Counted from the stretch's first letter, positions 1 to 11,400 are shown. The stretch is DNA of 64,000 nucleotides from Anaspis maculata (GCA_949128115.1 OX421967.1:28164635-28228634); one strand, 5' to 3'. A program made the numbers and translations. Notes: a model not told the origin generated them from the sequence alone.

Positions 1-20
1 AGCTTCTTAGCACTTTCAAA

Positions 21-42
21 TTTTTTTTTTAATCTGTTTATT
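21..42 (-). other. Poly(A) tail and AATAAA signal of the Jockey-type LINE
   Basis: Ten T at 21-30, and TTTATT at 37-42, which is AATAAA on the element's coding strand. Together they mark the retroposed 3' end. A target-site duplication cannot be checked, because the 5' junction near 3310 is not sharp and only 20 bases lie outside the tail. Confidence 0.7.
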
Positions 43-174
43 GCCAGCTCAACATATTACATGTTATTCATAGCATCTATGGCTAATAGTAAAACATAAC
101 AAAATCAAATAGCGTCAAGCAAATAAGGCCAAAATAAGAATTAAATTATTGTAGCAGTGAAAGTAAAAAGATGA

Positions 175-1806
175 CTAATCACTGGGGTCAAGTGTGTCTT
201 GAGGGAGTGCGCGTCGAAGTCTGCGGTGTATGTCCCTTTCTCCCAAATTGAACTGGACGGCTCCCTGGCAGTTGCTCCGGTTGTTATGGAAGTTGGTCGT
301 TAGTCTCTTGATGTGTTCGTGCATGGTGTCAATACCCAGTTCGTGATGGATCTGCTGATTCCTGATGTACCATGGCGGGTCAAGGATTATTCGTAGAATC
401 TTGTTCTGAAGTATTTGGAGCTTTCGTATGTTGGTTTGTGATGCATTGCTCCAAATGCAACAGCCATATGTCAGTAGTGGTCGTATGACGGATTTGTAGA
501 TCAGCAGACCGCAGTCAACACGAAGGAAGGACTTTCTATTCAGGAGCGGGTGGAGTTTTTGTAATCTTGCGTATCCTTCATTGTTTTTTTTTTTGTTGAT
601 GTGGTAGCCCCAAGTCAGCTTGGTATCCAGGTGAACGCCAAGGTATTTGACTGCTTCCTGATTCCATCGGACATTTCCGCATATGTAGACGTGAGGTGGA
701 TCGCGAATTCTTCTCAGGGTGAAAATTTTGGCCTCGCACTCGGTAGGATTTAGTTCGATTCTCCATCTCTTGCACCAATTGGTCACCTCGTTCACGCTGT
801 CCTGGAGCCTCTCTATCGCAGTGTCCAGGTCGGGGTTGTAAGAAATAACTGCGGTGTCATCAGCGAACATAGCGATGTTGTCTTGGCTGGGTATGTCGTG
901 GACGAAGATATTAAATAAATCTGGGCCAAGTAAACTGCCTTGTGCGACACTTGCTGCTATTTGTCTCGATATCGATAGCTCGTTTTGCACTTTAACCGAG
1001 TAAGTCCGATTGTCCAAGAACGAGAACAGGATGGCTTGGAGATATTTGGGCAGATTCAGTTTTATTAGCTTATACTTCAGACCGTCAATCCAGGCTCGAT
1101 CGGAGGCCTGAGAAACGTCCAAAAAAGCTACTACGATGTATTTTTTCTCCTCGAATCCTCTCTCAACGATTTCCACTATTCTGGCGAATTGGTGATTGGT
1201 TGAGTGTCCTTTTCTGAACCCGAATTGAATGGATGGTATAATACTGCGACCCTCTAGTTCTCTATGCAGGCGTATTTTGATGATTTTTTCCAGCAGCTTC
1301 GACAGTGTGTTTAGCAAGCTTATTAGAGGCCTGAAGCTCTCCGGTCTTGCCTTGTCCTTGCCAGGCTTGGGAAACATCAAGATGTGGGCATATTTCCATT
1401 CATCAGGAAAATATCCCATTCTCAGACAAGCATTGAATGTGGATGCCAGAAATGCTAGGAATTTTTTTGACACATTTTTAAGGACAGTATTGGGGATTCC
1501 GTCTGGTCCAGGTGATTTTTTTGTCGGTAGATCTTTTATGACAGTTATCAGTTCTTGTGGGGATGTAGGCTCGATACTGTCTGCAGAAGGCGTATGGTTT
1601 TCAACATAATTTACCACTTGGGCGTGGAAGCCAGGCATGGTGGTGCCGTGAGGTGTGAACGTCTTCTCCAGCTGCTTCGATAATATGTTACATTTTTCTC
1701 GGTCCGAACAGTACTTGATATCGTCTTTAATGAGGGGTGGTGCAATGGTTTCTTCCTGCAGGATTCTTTTTCTTGTTCGCCATAGTCCTGGGTCATTGGG
1801 CCTCAT
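175..1806 (-). pseudogene. LINE ORF2, reverse transcriptase part (Jockey-like)
   Basis: An open stretch of 543 codons carries the reverse transcriptase that would copy element RNA at a nicked chromosomal target. Visible RT blocks are KSPGPDGIPN near residue 97, a first catalytic Asp in FLDVSQASDRAW near residue 230, SVAQGSLLGPDLFNIF, and FADD near residue 315, so the metal-binding acids remain. The usual DVSKAFDRVW block is altered here (SQAS). The C-terminal part (LLTYGCCIWSNAS, KLQILQNKILR) is typical of Jockey-group ORF2. It is not a separate gene: it continues the endonuclease reading frame upstream after frame changes between about 1807 and 2030. That junction still shows an amphipathic stretch (IKEKSRIRREWQTARQQ) in another frame. 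No start codon is meaningful. Confidence 0.9.
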
Positions 1807-2026
1807 ATCTTCAATAAATTTTTTTTAACTAGCGACGTTCAGTTTGTCAAGTTCGTATTTGATACGATGGCCCAAGTTGTTCAAGTGTGTCTTGGTTGCT
1901 TGCTGTCTGGCCGTTTGCCACTCTCTTCTTATACGACTTTTCTCTTTTATCATAGTAAGAATGACTGTGAGTGTTTTTGGGTATTTCTGTTTTCTATTTT
2001 CGCACTTGACTGTGGCTTCTTCTATG

Positions 2027-2869
2027 CTAATAATAATAAGTGAAATGTTCTATGGCTTCATCAATGTGTTCAGTAGTTTGTAGAATTTCAGGATATCTTA
2101 TTTTGTTGTCTAGTTTTCTTTTAAAAAGTTCCCAGTCAGTTATGCCATGTATCTTTGTTGCTCTTGGTCGTTTGTATGTCGTGTTGGTGAATGCTATGAT
2201 TACCGGTAGATGATCAGAGTCAAGTTCTAGTAGGACCTCTTGCTGTATCGGGAATGTGGAATTTTTGTGTACCACTATGTCTAGGATATCTGAGAGTCGA
2301 TCTTGTTGGTATGGTGCATATTATGTGTGTTCTGTCGGCGCATCAATTCCGAGGGCATGTGTTGTTGCAATATGGTTCAGGACAGTTCCATCTGGGTTGT
2401 TGGCGCGACAGCCCCAAGTTTGATTTTTTGAATTAAGGTCGCCAATAAGTAAAGTCGGTGTCTGGTTGCTAAATATTGTAGCAAAATCGGCATTATGTAA
2501 TCTTTTGTTAGGCTGCTTATAAGCAGCAATTATCTTGATTTTCACTCCTTTCTGTGCGGTTATTATCACTCCTACTGCTTCTAGACTGTTCAGATTCAGT
2601 TCTCCTATGGAATAATGTGGAAATTTTCTTTTTATTATGATGGCTACACCCCCTGAGGCTGTAGGTGCGTTTCTATCCGACCTGTAGATAGAATATCCAG
2701 GTATTCTCAGAGTTTCTTGTTCATGTAAATGAGTCTCACTGATGCATGCTAGGTCAATGTTGTGGCGATTCAAAAAATTTATTATTGATGAGCGCTGTCG
2801 CTTCACTCCATTGGCGTTAAAGTTGAGGAGCTTGATGTTGTTAATTGTATGGTCAAGATTGTTTGCCAT
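2027..2869 (-). pseudogene. LINE ORF2, AP-endonuclease part
   Basis: The N-terminal endonuclease of the same ORF2 starts at the ATG at 2867-2869 (MANNLDHTINNIKLL). Exonuclease-endonuclease-phosphatase landmarks are all present: NFNANGV, ISETHLHE, SGGVAIIIKR, LIGDLNSKNQTWG and, after a stop, SDHLPVIIAF. This enzyme nicks target DNA to prime reverse transcription. An in-frame stop lies at about 2321-2323 and another near 2027, and the frame then shifts before the RT region. The ATG overlaps the end of ORF1 by 17 bases, a normal arrangement for bicistronic LINEs, and that supports this start. Confidence 0.85.
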
Positions 2870-3310
2870 TTGAAAGGATAGGAAGTAGGTTTGTCAAAAG
2901 AAAGTTTTTGATTTGTTCAAGATGTGGCTTTATGAGGTCCATAACGACTTTCAGGATGGTGTCTACTAGGGATTGTGATGACTGGTTTAGAGAATGGGTA
3001 ATATTGGTGGTAGAGGATCTTTGGTATTGGTATTCTTTAGTGGCATCAGAATGAGATTTTCGGGGAATGTTATTGGCTGTAATTGCAGTGCGAGCGTTAT
3101 TAGTTTACTCTGGGCGGGTGTTGGCATCAGGATTTTGACTTCTGCGAGAGTATTTGTGGGACTCTTGCTTTTGTTTGTATTCTGTGAAAGCTTTGCATCC
3201 TCTGTAGTTTGCTGGATGATGTTCTTCACAATTTGAGCATGTGGGTTGGGTGCCTTCAACTTCATGTGGGTGACTTGCATTTTCTGCAAGTCTAAATCCA
3301 CCTCAAGTGA
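2853..3310 (-). pseudogene. LINE ORF1 (gag-like) C-terminal remnant with zinc knuckles
   Basis: The 3' part of ORF1, which encodes the nucleic-acid-binding gag-like protein. The diagnostic knuckle is CSNCEEHHPANYRGC (CX2CX3HX6C) at about 3195-3240, very close to the CxxC-GGxHPANYRGC third knuckle of Jockey-clade elements. An earlier knuckle half (CRKCKSPT) lies in a different frame near 3275, so there is a frameshift between them. A stop occurs near 3120, after which the frame continues through a hydrophobic, helix-like tail ending ...LLPILSNGKQS and TGA at 2853-2855, overlapping the ORF2 start. The longest open frame here (2987-3406) is a shadow frame. Confidence 0.8.
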
Positions 3311-4920
3311 AAGTTTCGTGTCACCAACGCCCGGACGTTTTCCCGAAGCGATGGAACAAGTCTGAAACAATAAAACACGTAAAAAGTAACAAAGAGAAAG
3401 GGACAATCGTCAATTTCCCTTTTTGTGCCATTGAATTTTCAGATCTCCACCAGAAAGGACAAGCTGTAAATAATTGCCAACGAGAGCAAAAATAAACCAT
3501 TTTCTTTGATCCACCTGCAAACGGACGCGCAAATTTAATATTTATGAACGTCCCATTCTGTTGCAATTTATATACCTGCCGCAACGCACGGACAGAGAAA
3601 AAAACCGACAAAGAGTGAAGGGGAAGCGGCGGGCGGCACCAGAGCTTTACCGGGAAAAATGAAAATTTCATTCTTATTATTGTAATATCAATCCCGCCGG
3701 GTCCGACGGAATCGGTAAAAACGAAGAACTGGAGACAATAAGCGGCGCAGAAAAAAACCAATTAACGCTTTGGAAGTTTTATGGAGCGCATTGTAGTACT
3801 ACCAGGGCACGTGAGAGCTTTCGCTTTGTGTCTTCGTCCTCTTTGAAATGTATAACTGCTAATTACCTTTTTTTTTTTTTGGTTCGTGTTCGGAGATTTG
3901 CGAATTATTGTGTGCCCACCGGGTGATGAAACATAATATTTGCGTTTGTGCTTCTGAGCCCCGGCTTTTGGAAGAATCCGCGGAGCATACGATAGCTGCT
4001 GCGAGCATGGGGCGCGAAAGCTTCCGCGCCTGATGGATTAAATTCCTGATGTTGAAAGCTCAGCTTACAAAAAAAGCCCGCGCGCCCGTCTAATTGGAAA
4101 AACTCTGCATTCTTCAATCCGACTAAGAGGAGATTACAGTGTGCCTCTCGATCAAATTGCTCATCCATAATGGGTGACGACTGACGATTCTAATGGCCGC
4201 GAGCTTCGAGAGCTGGAAGCAGACATTCGAGTGTTTGCTGCGCTTGGAACAACTTCATAGTGCTGTTACGGATTTCGCGCTGGGTACTTTTATAATTGAG
4301 AGACGAACGTTCGAACACAAACTGTTTATCACTGCATACTACCAAATAATACACGTCAGTTTGAAACGTTTTGAATCAAGAGTGAAGTAGGCAGGGGGAG
4401 AAAAAGGAAAGCGGTTGCCAGGGAAACGTTTTTGGTTGTTTTGTTCTGGTTTTTCATATATTGGTTTTTATTCCAGCGAAAGACAAAAACAACATTGCTG
4501 AGTAGAAGCAGTGGTGTGCCGTTGGCCACCCCGGCCGCCCATTGACCATCTTCTCCGCCGTCGAGTTGCTCCGGCGTCGAGTCAGCCTACCCGTCTAGTT
4601 CCTGCCTCGGTTCCTGCCAGGTTCTTCAAGTCGCCTATGATTCCTGAAACGTGGCTGCCAAGGAGACCGATGCCTACTTTGAGGAGAAATTCATTCGATC
4701 AGTCTTTACTAACTGATATCTTATTTTCTAACGTATATTCTCGAATGTTGTGTTGCCATTTTTCCATTTCTATGTAAATTAAATAAAATTACCGAAAACC
4801 AGATGAAGTTCCTCCAATTTCGAGAAATTTCACATTAACCGGCAACGCTGCTCGACACTGACAGTTGATAGGAATTTTTGGATATTTTGTCAGATTTATC
4901 TATAGTTACAAAAACTGAAT
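3311..4920. other. Non-coding stretch with a GC-rich part
   Basis: No recognisable gene. 3590-4200 contains GC-rich patches in AT-rich DNA. Open frames here, such as 3321-3761 (minus) and 4511-4777 (plus), have no domain. The 4511-4777 frame is Arg/Pro-rich (APASSQPTRLVPASVPARFF) and is followed by AAATAAAA near 4787. It could be the tail of a retroelement polyprotein, but I cannot show that. Confidence 0.4.
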
Positions 4921-5614
4921 AGGGTCCTTGCACGATTTTTTTTTCATTGCCTTCAATGATGCTTTGGTAGCCGAATAGCACCACAGACTGAACGGTTTTC
5001 CGAAAATTTCAATATATCATTTTATTTTGTAAATTTAAAACACAAAAACTGTTGAGCATGCAACTTCCATGCACCCATGTGTCAGCTGCGGGATGACGTC
5101 ATCGTGCCCCGGGCTGGGGCTACTTGATTCTACACTAACATATTGCGACTACGAATTTTGAATGTTTGACATATCTCACTGTCACCGTCTCGGACGTATG
5201 TGGGGCTGACGCTCACTTCAGGTTGAATTGAAAAGCGCGCAGCACGAAATTGAGGATGGCCCCGACACGTGAGCAAGGGCGACGGCGCTGTTCGCGGCTC
5301 CAAAATTGAAATAGGTCTGTGAAATAATGACGATTCGAATTTTCGCGGGGTTTCAGGACGCAGGGCTGCAACTTCGCAAAGAAAAAACTTGCAAACGAAA
5401 AATAGAACTCTCGGGTTGACGTCATCGTGGTCATACAAGGTCATTGTAGAAACGACCGCGTTTTTGGCGCGAAATTTTTTTTCAAACTTTGATCTCCATT
5501 CAAAGGATGGACCAATTTTTTTGAATTTTTTTTTTGGGCGGAAATTATTGTGGATAACGTTTTGAATGATTTTATGAAGTGATCGTCCCAATATAAAATT
5601 CATGGAAGGACCCT
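4921..5614. mobile_element. Possible MITE with imperfect terminal inverted repeats
   Basis: The left end reads AGGGTCCTTGCACGATTTTT and the reverse complement of the right end reads AGGGTCCTTCCATGAATTTT, giving nine identical terminal bases and about 17 of 20 overall. The 694-bp interior has no recognised coding sequence; a 157-codon minus frame at 5130-5603 looks incidental. Two TGACGTCA-type sites lie inside (about 5095 and 5418). I see no clear target-site duplication, so the superfamily is undecided. Confidence 0.5.
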
Positions 5615-5817
5615 GTTATTTTAATTCCGCTTGATTTTAATGTCACGGATTCAGCCAACATTCTCACGCGATTTGTTTTATTTCTATTATTATTGGTTAT
5701 TGGAAGTTCTCGACTTTGAATAACGAGCACCTACTGGGGGCGAAGAAGCTCCAGTGGCATGCCCAGGGAAGTATGTAGCCCAGGGACGCGGACGCGCCTA
5801 TAATGGAAGATCGTTTC

Positions 5818-7260
5818 AGTCCGGGTACTAAGGGACAAATTCAAATGAAACTCTGCACTTGGTGATAAAGTTTTGAAACTTGGCACACCATGTTCTTTGA
5901 ATGATTCTCAACAAACCTGGATGTGGGGCAGACTTGACAGGTAGCGTATACAGGGTGAAAAATGAAGTTGAAAAATTAAAAAATTGTAACTATCTGAAGG
6001 ACTAGAAGTGCTGAAGTCTTGCAAATCACCATATTTAGGTGTAATTTAATGTTCATGAAGCTCCCCCGAACAGTTTTGAAATATCTTGTTTTTCCTCTGA
6101 GATATTTTGAAAAACGTAAAAATGCTCGAAAAAACGGCTTTTTGCCCATAAATCGGCAAATTTCGAAGATTTTGAGGTGAAACTTGGTATTTCTACAACG
6201 TGTGGCGTTAGAAATAGAATAAGATCAGGAGCCAATTTCTACGCCTCTTATTTTCAGAAAAACGATAGTCAAGTTTTTGTTGTCTTCACGGCGGCCATTT
6301 TGAATTTTCCTGTGACTGAATATTTCAAAACGTGGTCGGCAATTGTGAAGGACACTACATTGGATCATCAGATACAGCAAAAGACATTCTGAAACATGAA
6401 CCTTTCTCGCGAACCTTTCTCAATGGAGTGAAGAGGACTATGATATTTTCATTTCTGTCAAAAAAGTGTAATATTTTATTTAGACGTCGTTAACAAGAAA
6501 TTTTTGAACTGATGATGGTGAATTTTGGCACAAGATCTCGGAAAAGATGAAGGTTTAAATTTCTGGTTGTATTTCACTTCTGCAAGTACCACGTCACCCG
6601 TCATCCACACTGAAAACGTGCAAAACCAAGGAAAACTATATAGATTTACAGATTTTAACTCTGATTTTAATTTACGTAAGAATCGCTACTTTCTCTTGCA
6701 GAATGTCTTTTTTTGTATGTAATGGTCTAATGTAGTCTCCTTCACAATTGTCGACCACGTTTTGGAATATTCAATTACAAGAAAATTCGAAATGGCCGCC
6801 GTGAAGACAAGAAAAAGTTGACTACCGTATTTCTGAAAATAGGAGGCCTAGAAACTGGCTCCTGGTCTTATTCCATTTCCAACGTCACACATGGTGGAAA
6901 TACCAAGTTGCACCTCAATATCTTCAAAATTTGCTGATTTATGGGCAAAACGTCGTTTTTTCGAGCATTTTTACGTTTTTCAAAATATCTCAAGGAAGAA
7001 ACAAGATATTCCAAAACTGTTTTGGGCAGCTTCATAAACATTAAATTACACATACATATGGTGATTTACAAGACTCCAGCACTTTTGGTTCTTCAGATAG
7101 AATTTTTCAATTTTTCAACTTCATTTTTCACCCTGTGCACGCTACCTGTCAAGTCTGCCCCACATCCAGATTTCTTGAGAATAATTCAAAGAACATGTGT
7201 GTCAAGTTTCAAAACTTTATCACCAAGTGCAGAGTTTTTTTTTCCCTTAGTACCCGGACT
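5818..7260. mobile_element. Long foldback element (arms ~530 bp)
   Basis: The left arm, about 5818-6355, is repeated in inverse orientation at about 6734-7260, leaving a ~380-bp loop. Both ends start AGTCCGGGTACTAAGGGA. Matching inner segments include CTGCACTTGGTGATAAAG, CCTGGATGTGGGGCAGAC (with small differences), AACTTGGTATTTCTAC and GTCTTCACGGCGGCCATTTT. No transposase is encoded. Termini and inner sequence resemble those of the palindrome at 23788-30179, so this looks like a shorter relative. Confidence 0.8.
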
Positions 7261-7499
7261 ATTTGCCATGGAACTATGTTTGGCATTGAAAAGCGAAAGC
7301 AAAAGGCACTAGTGACGATATTTTTACTTTCGCGCACAGTGTTTGCAACCGGCAAGTTTCGCGCCTACTTAACCGTACAAAAAGTAACGTTTTTGTGAGT
7401 GGTCGTAGGAAAAACTCCTTGTCTTTTTGCTGGAGACCACATCGTTATCATGACGATGCAAGTTTTATCCGCCGATCGGTTACAGGCCGTGAGAATGTA

Positions 7500-8340
7500 A
7501 GAAAGGGTTTACGATTGAGTAAATCGGCAATGCTGTAGGAGACGATGGAGAAATGGCAACATCAGTTACGCAGAAAGAACAGGAAGACCAAGAGAATTTA
7601 CCAAAGGACAAAATCGGCTCATAAGAAGAGCTGTAGAGCAAGGACATCGACGTTTTCTTAACTGAAGAACGACCTCTAGCTGCAACTGGCGTTAACGTTT
7701 CAAGTCAAACAAACAAGTACCGTCTCCATGGAATTAGTCCTGGGCTAGACAATGAGCAGCTTGTCCAAAAGCACCCAGTTCTTCGACAGGAATAAGCAAA
7801 AAACCATCAGCAGTTGGGAGTAGCAGAGTGGAATATGTGCTTCTTCACGGATGCGAATAAATTTAATTTGTTTCGATTAGATGAACGTGTTCTAGTACGG
7901 AGAGGTAGGAATGAAGGTGTATGGTAGAAAACATGTATGCAAGGATGGCGTTTGGTGGTGGAAGAGTAACTGTGTGGGGAGAGATAACGATGACTATAGG
8001 AACACTGAGTTGGTACTTTTGAGAGAGCAAAATATGAATGGTTAGCGGTAAAGGGATTCGTGTTTGTGTGAAATATTGTAGTTCCTCGAATCATCATCCA
8101 GTTTTTGAGGAGAACGATGTGGAGAGAATGGATTGGCCACCCTTATTCCCGGATATGAATCCGATCGAGCATGTGTGGAGTCGAATGAGGTTAAAAATGA
8201 AAGAAAGGGAAGAAGAAAATTTGGATGGAACGGTGGATGCAATTCAGGATGATAAGAAGCTATTTCCCAGGTATTCTGAAAAACTTGATAGGAGGAATGC
8301 CGCGGAGAGTTGCGGCTCTGTTTAATATATTTCTTTGTTA
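7500..8340 (+). pseudogene. Tc1/mariner-superfamily transposase relic (Tc1-like)
   Basis: A decayed DDE transposase read in several plus frames. In order: the GRPREFTKGQNRLIRRAV segment at about 7580, with the GRPR motif that links the two DNA-binding domains of Tc1-like transposases; WNMCFFTDANKFNLFRLDER at about 7832, with the first catalytic Asp in FTDA; GGGRVTVWGEI at about 7950; and VERMDWPPLFPDMNPIEHVW at about 8122, with the third acid in NPIE. The second catalytic block (QDNA...H) between about 8020 and 8090 is missing, which points to an internal deletion. A stop follows HRRFLN near 7660, and more lie downstream. The C-terminus (GGMPRRVAALFNIF, about 8293) is in yet another frame. 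Terminal inverted repeats were not found. Confidence 0.75.
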
Positions 8341-8380
8341 TTCCCATCAAAGCTGTATTATTGTCAACACTGACACTAAA

Positions 8381-8412
8381 AAGCTATGTCGATATCTAGC
8401 TATGTCGATATC
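8381..8412. repeat. 16-bp tandem duplication
   Basis: Two adjacent near-identical units, AGCTATGTCGATATCT and AGCTATGTCGATATCA, just downstream of the Tc1-like relic. No function is evident. Confidence 0.7.
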
Positions 8413-9912
8413 AGCACTGTGATTTCTCAAGTATTCAAATAATTATGGTTGATGGGGCCACGATCGCACAGGTCATCCAGGACAACAAAATTATAGTCCA
8501 AACCGAGCCGCTGAACAGCTAACCTAGGGTCCCATCCTCGCCGCAAAGAAATTGGATTGACGTAAATAGCGCGAGTGCGGCTTTCAATTTGGCTCTCTTA
8601 TTCTTGGAAGCTTCTAAAATAATAGCCGACGCCTTCTCTTCTCGCGCTTGATAAATAATGAACACCACCTAAACCTCCCAGGCATCGGAATGAAAATTTC
8701 AGGAAGACGAAAAGCTCCCAAATTGCTCCGCGCGCAACTAGAAAAAGCTTTTTGTGCAAATTGGAGTGTTTAAAGGTGAAAGCGTGGGGAATGATGAGTG
8801 TTTAAAAAATTACGCCAAGTTTCGTCAGGAGAGTCGCGATGGGGGAGCATCGGGCTTGAGTGAAAGGATGATAATTAGCTTTTTAAATAATTAATCATTA
8901 GACAGGTGGAAAATTACTCAACCACTCACTTACTCAGGTAATAGCTGTTGATGAATAAAACTAGGAACTGAACGGCGTGATGTTGAGACTCACCTGGAAC
9001 AAAATGGAACATTGTTAGCACATGGAGGTATACGCAAAATTCTTGGACAGCTAATTCCAGCAGCACGTAACAGAGCCCACTCTTACAAAGAAAATCAAAA
9101 TCCCAACGTTTTTCTTGCTCGCTACTTGTTGAAAATTATCCGCTACTTGTTGAAAATTATCCCTTAGGGTGGCGATTGGGGTCCCTGAAAGTTATAGTGA
9201 TCTTATAGTAAGAAAATCCACTTGCGTCAAACTTGAACCATCTCTGGATCATCCTCAGACCCAGTAATTCCATTCTGGGTTAACTAAACCCTGAGGTCAA
9301 CTAATGGTTAAATGCCATAGCAATGATTGTTGGAACAATATCTTAGGCATTGAATCTTTTGGTTAATGTTACTCACAGATGGAAATACCAGCTCTAAAAA
9401 TATTGCCGATTTTGCCAACGTATCGTGCTTCTTGTCTTTCTTTTTATTTAACGTCAGTATATTATCACCGAGGCTGTGCCGGTGAATGCTTTTCTCCATT
9501 ATACCGGTAAATTTTGCACAACTCTTGTGTAGTCCATCACAGGGTAGGGATTTTGAAATGGTTTCGGCGCCATCGTTCACATTTCACGTGCTATCCGACA
9601 CACAATTTAGCAAGCATTCAAACTAAATCAAGAAGCTTGTTTTTGGGACGAAAGTTCGATCCGCCACTAAGTTGATTCAACTACCATGGTAGTTGGTTAA
9701 TCCATGGTAGTTGAAGTAACACAAGTTCTCAAAAGTCTACAAAAGGTTAACAAGTTGCATCGGGTTCATGTGGGTTGATGCATACGTCCAACACTGCTCA
9801 CGACCTGAGAAGCGACGACAGAGAATCAACCTTACCTGATGCACTCAGATATATTGTAGAGTATAAATAAACTTAACTAAACTAAACTCACGATCCGAGC
9901 TTTTCTCCTGGC
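8413..9912. other. Non-coding stretch
   Basis: No recognisable gene. It contains a 21-bp tandem duplication (9120-9161), a small set of mirrored CCATGGTAGTTG words at about 9679-9715, and an A+T-rich patch with TATAAATAA near 9860. Open frames such as 9308-9580 have no domain. Confidence 0.4.
9120..9161. repeat. 21-bp tandem duplication
   Basis: The unit CGCTACTTGTTGAAAATTAT plus C occurs twice back to back without mismatch. It may be a recent slippage event. Confidence 0.85.
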
Positions 9913-9996
9913 TCACTCATCTTCGGGAAACCCACATGGCTTCGAGTACGTGAAGGGTTTCAGGCCTCTCACGTGCCAAACTTCTGAGGCCTTACC
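9913..9996 (-). pseudogene. Gypsy integrase C-terminal tail
   Basis: The minus frame reads GKASEVWHVRGLKPFTYSK and ends in TGA near 9913. It resembles the WHVxxLKPY tail that closes many gypsy polyproteins after the GPY/F module. It lies in the right order and orientation after the integrase core. Confidence 0.6.
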
Positions 9997-10327
9997 AGTT
10001 TCATCCGCCAACTAATAGTCCCGAGAAGACGGTTTTTGATGAATGACCAACGGCCTTACGAATTTTGACTTAAGCTTTGCCATGGAATGTTCAATGTACA
10101 ATCTTGTAAGACAAAACCACATTCTTCCTCCAGAGCCTGTCACCGATGTCATTATGTAGCTGGTCACTTCCTCAAGTCATAATGGGCTTTCTGCTTGACA
10201 GCCGCTTCATACAATTTAAGACCAACTTTTTTGAATAACTTGACTGCGGCCTCTCCCTCAGCACGAATTCGGTCGTCCACGGTCACATCAGGTTACGTTT
10301 GATCCGCTGGTAGTGCAGCCTAACTTA

Positions 10328-10886
10328 CTAAATGCATCTCTTGACCGAAATCAATCTTGTGGGAAGACAACTTCCAGAACTTTCCCATGTTCGTATCTCA
10401 TTTCCGATGGCTATTGGCCTTGTGCCAATACTTCGGTTCATCCACTCCATGGGGTTACTCTGCGGATGATGGTCCGCCGTGTATGAAGTGTTGGACTTAC
10501 TTCCTCTCATGAACTCAGCAAACTTGCTGCTTCTGAACTTAATTCCATTGTAGAGCATTAAATGGGCTGGAGCTTCCAAGAACAGGGACAACTGCTTTTC
10601 GATCACCTTGCAGACAGTCCTTCACCGCGGAGTTATGCAGAGAAACAATCGGCGAAAGTTGGAGAAAAGTCTCAAGCAGCACCAAAATAAAGCAATGACC
10701 AGCCGTCATGCGAGGGAGTGAACCCGTAATGTCACAGGAGACAATTTTCCACGGAGCAGATGCAATCTGATTTGGCACCGTCAAGTCTGCCCACACTCGC
10801 TGTTTAGCCTTGCTTTCGCCACGAACTGTACAAACCGAAACAACAGCTCCTTTCGCGCTTCCTTCGGGACCACCACTTGTTTTCAC
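10328..10886 (-). pseudogene. Gypsy integrase core with a damaged active site
   Basis: Two overlapping minus frames together show the DDE integrase core that would insert the cDNA. WKIVSCDITGSLPR contains the first Asp and is followed by FILVLLETF. FLEAPAHLMLYNGIKFRS matches the second catalytic block, where xxDNGxQFxS is expected, but Tyr stands in place of Asp. DHHPQSNPMEWMNRSI keeps the third acid (Glu). A frame shift between the halves at about 10540-10600 and the D-to-Y change mean this integrase could not work. The family is Ty3/gypsy by motif spacing. Confidence 0.75.
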
Positions 10887-10935
10887 GCCGATCCATTCTC
10901 TGTCGCCAAGCTGTCACCTCGAGGGCGACCATGAA

Positions 10936-11400
10936 TCAGCTCAAATAACTTTCCGTCCTTAAACCGTAATCTGCAAGTATGCTGCTGAAGTTGAAGTCAG
11001 AGAGCCCATCGAGCCGATTTTCCAGTCGACTGCTGCTGATAATCCAGCCACACCAGAAACGCATGACGGTGAAGAGAGAGCCTTCGATGTGACACCTAAG
11101 TTTTTCAACAGCCAAGATCACAGCAAGGCACTCCTGCTCAGTGAGACTTTTTTTTTCTGTGCCTTGGTCAACATGCGGCTCAGATGTCCTTCACTCGTCG
11201 CTCTTCGGAATTTTTTAGCAAGCCAATATTAGAGCCGTCATACCAATCAGTCGTGATGGCTGGAAAAGCTTTCTGTTGCTCATCACACTAAACGAACTCT
11301 ACCCATTCTTTCAGCAGCGATGTTGATGGTGCAACCCTTCTTGAGAAATTTGGAATGGATCTAGATTCTAGATTTTGTTTGGCCATGCCCACGTTCTAGA
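10936..11400 (-). pseudogene. Gypsy RNase H remnant
   Basis: The frame 11121-10936 begins AVEKLRCHIEGSLFTVM, matching the (L)AVxKLRxYIEGxxFTVxTDH stretch of gypsy RNase H domains. The TDH that should follow is not intact (MRFWCGW). Upstream pieces (LLKEWVEF, DEQQKAFPAI, DGSNIGLL) resemble the thumb and the start of RNase H in other frames. This domain would remove RNA from the RNA-DNA hybrid during replication. Confidence 0.65.

Larger units (their letters stand above)
21..3310 (-). mobile_element. Jockey-type LINE, 5'-truncated and inactive
   Basis: A non-LTR retrotransposon read on the minus strand, in the order ORF1 zinc-knuckle end, ORF2 endonuclease, ORF2 reverse transcriptase, poly(A). 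The 3' end is marked by a run of ten T at 21-30 (the poly(A) tail) and an AATAAA signal on the minus strand at 37-42. ORF2 spans about 898 codons from its ATG at 2869, close to the usual length for the Jockey clade. Similarity stops near 3310, inside the ORF1 zinc knuckles, so the copy lost its 5' end, as is common for LINEs. Several stops and frame changes show that it is dead. Assignment to Jockey rests on the ORF1 knuckle spelling and the RT motifs. Confidence 0.88.

Noticed and set aside
2987..3406. 139-codon minus frame at the LINE 5' end
   Set aside because: The real ORF1 with CSNCEEHHPANYRGC is in another frame, so this one is a shadow.
3321..3761. 146-codon minus frame beside the LINE
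   Set aside because: Crosses the LINE truncation point and has no similarity; a chance frame.
5130..5603. 157-codon minus frame
   Set aside because: Lies inside the candidate MITE, with no recognisable motif.
9836..9885. LTR or promoter with TATAAATAA next to the gypsy remnant
   Set aside because: Wrong orientation for the 3' end of that element and no partner LTR.
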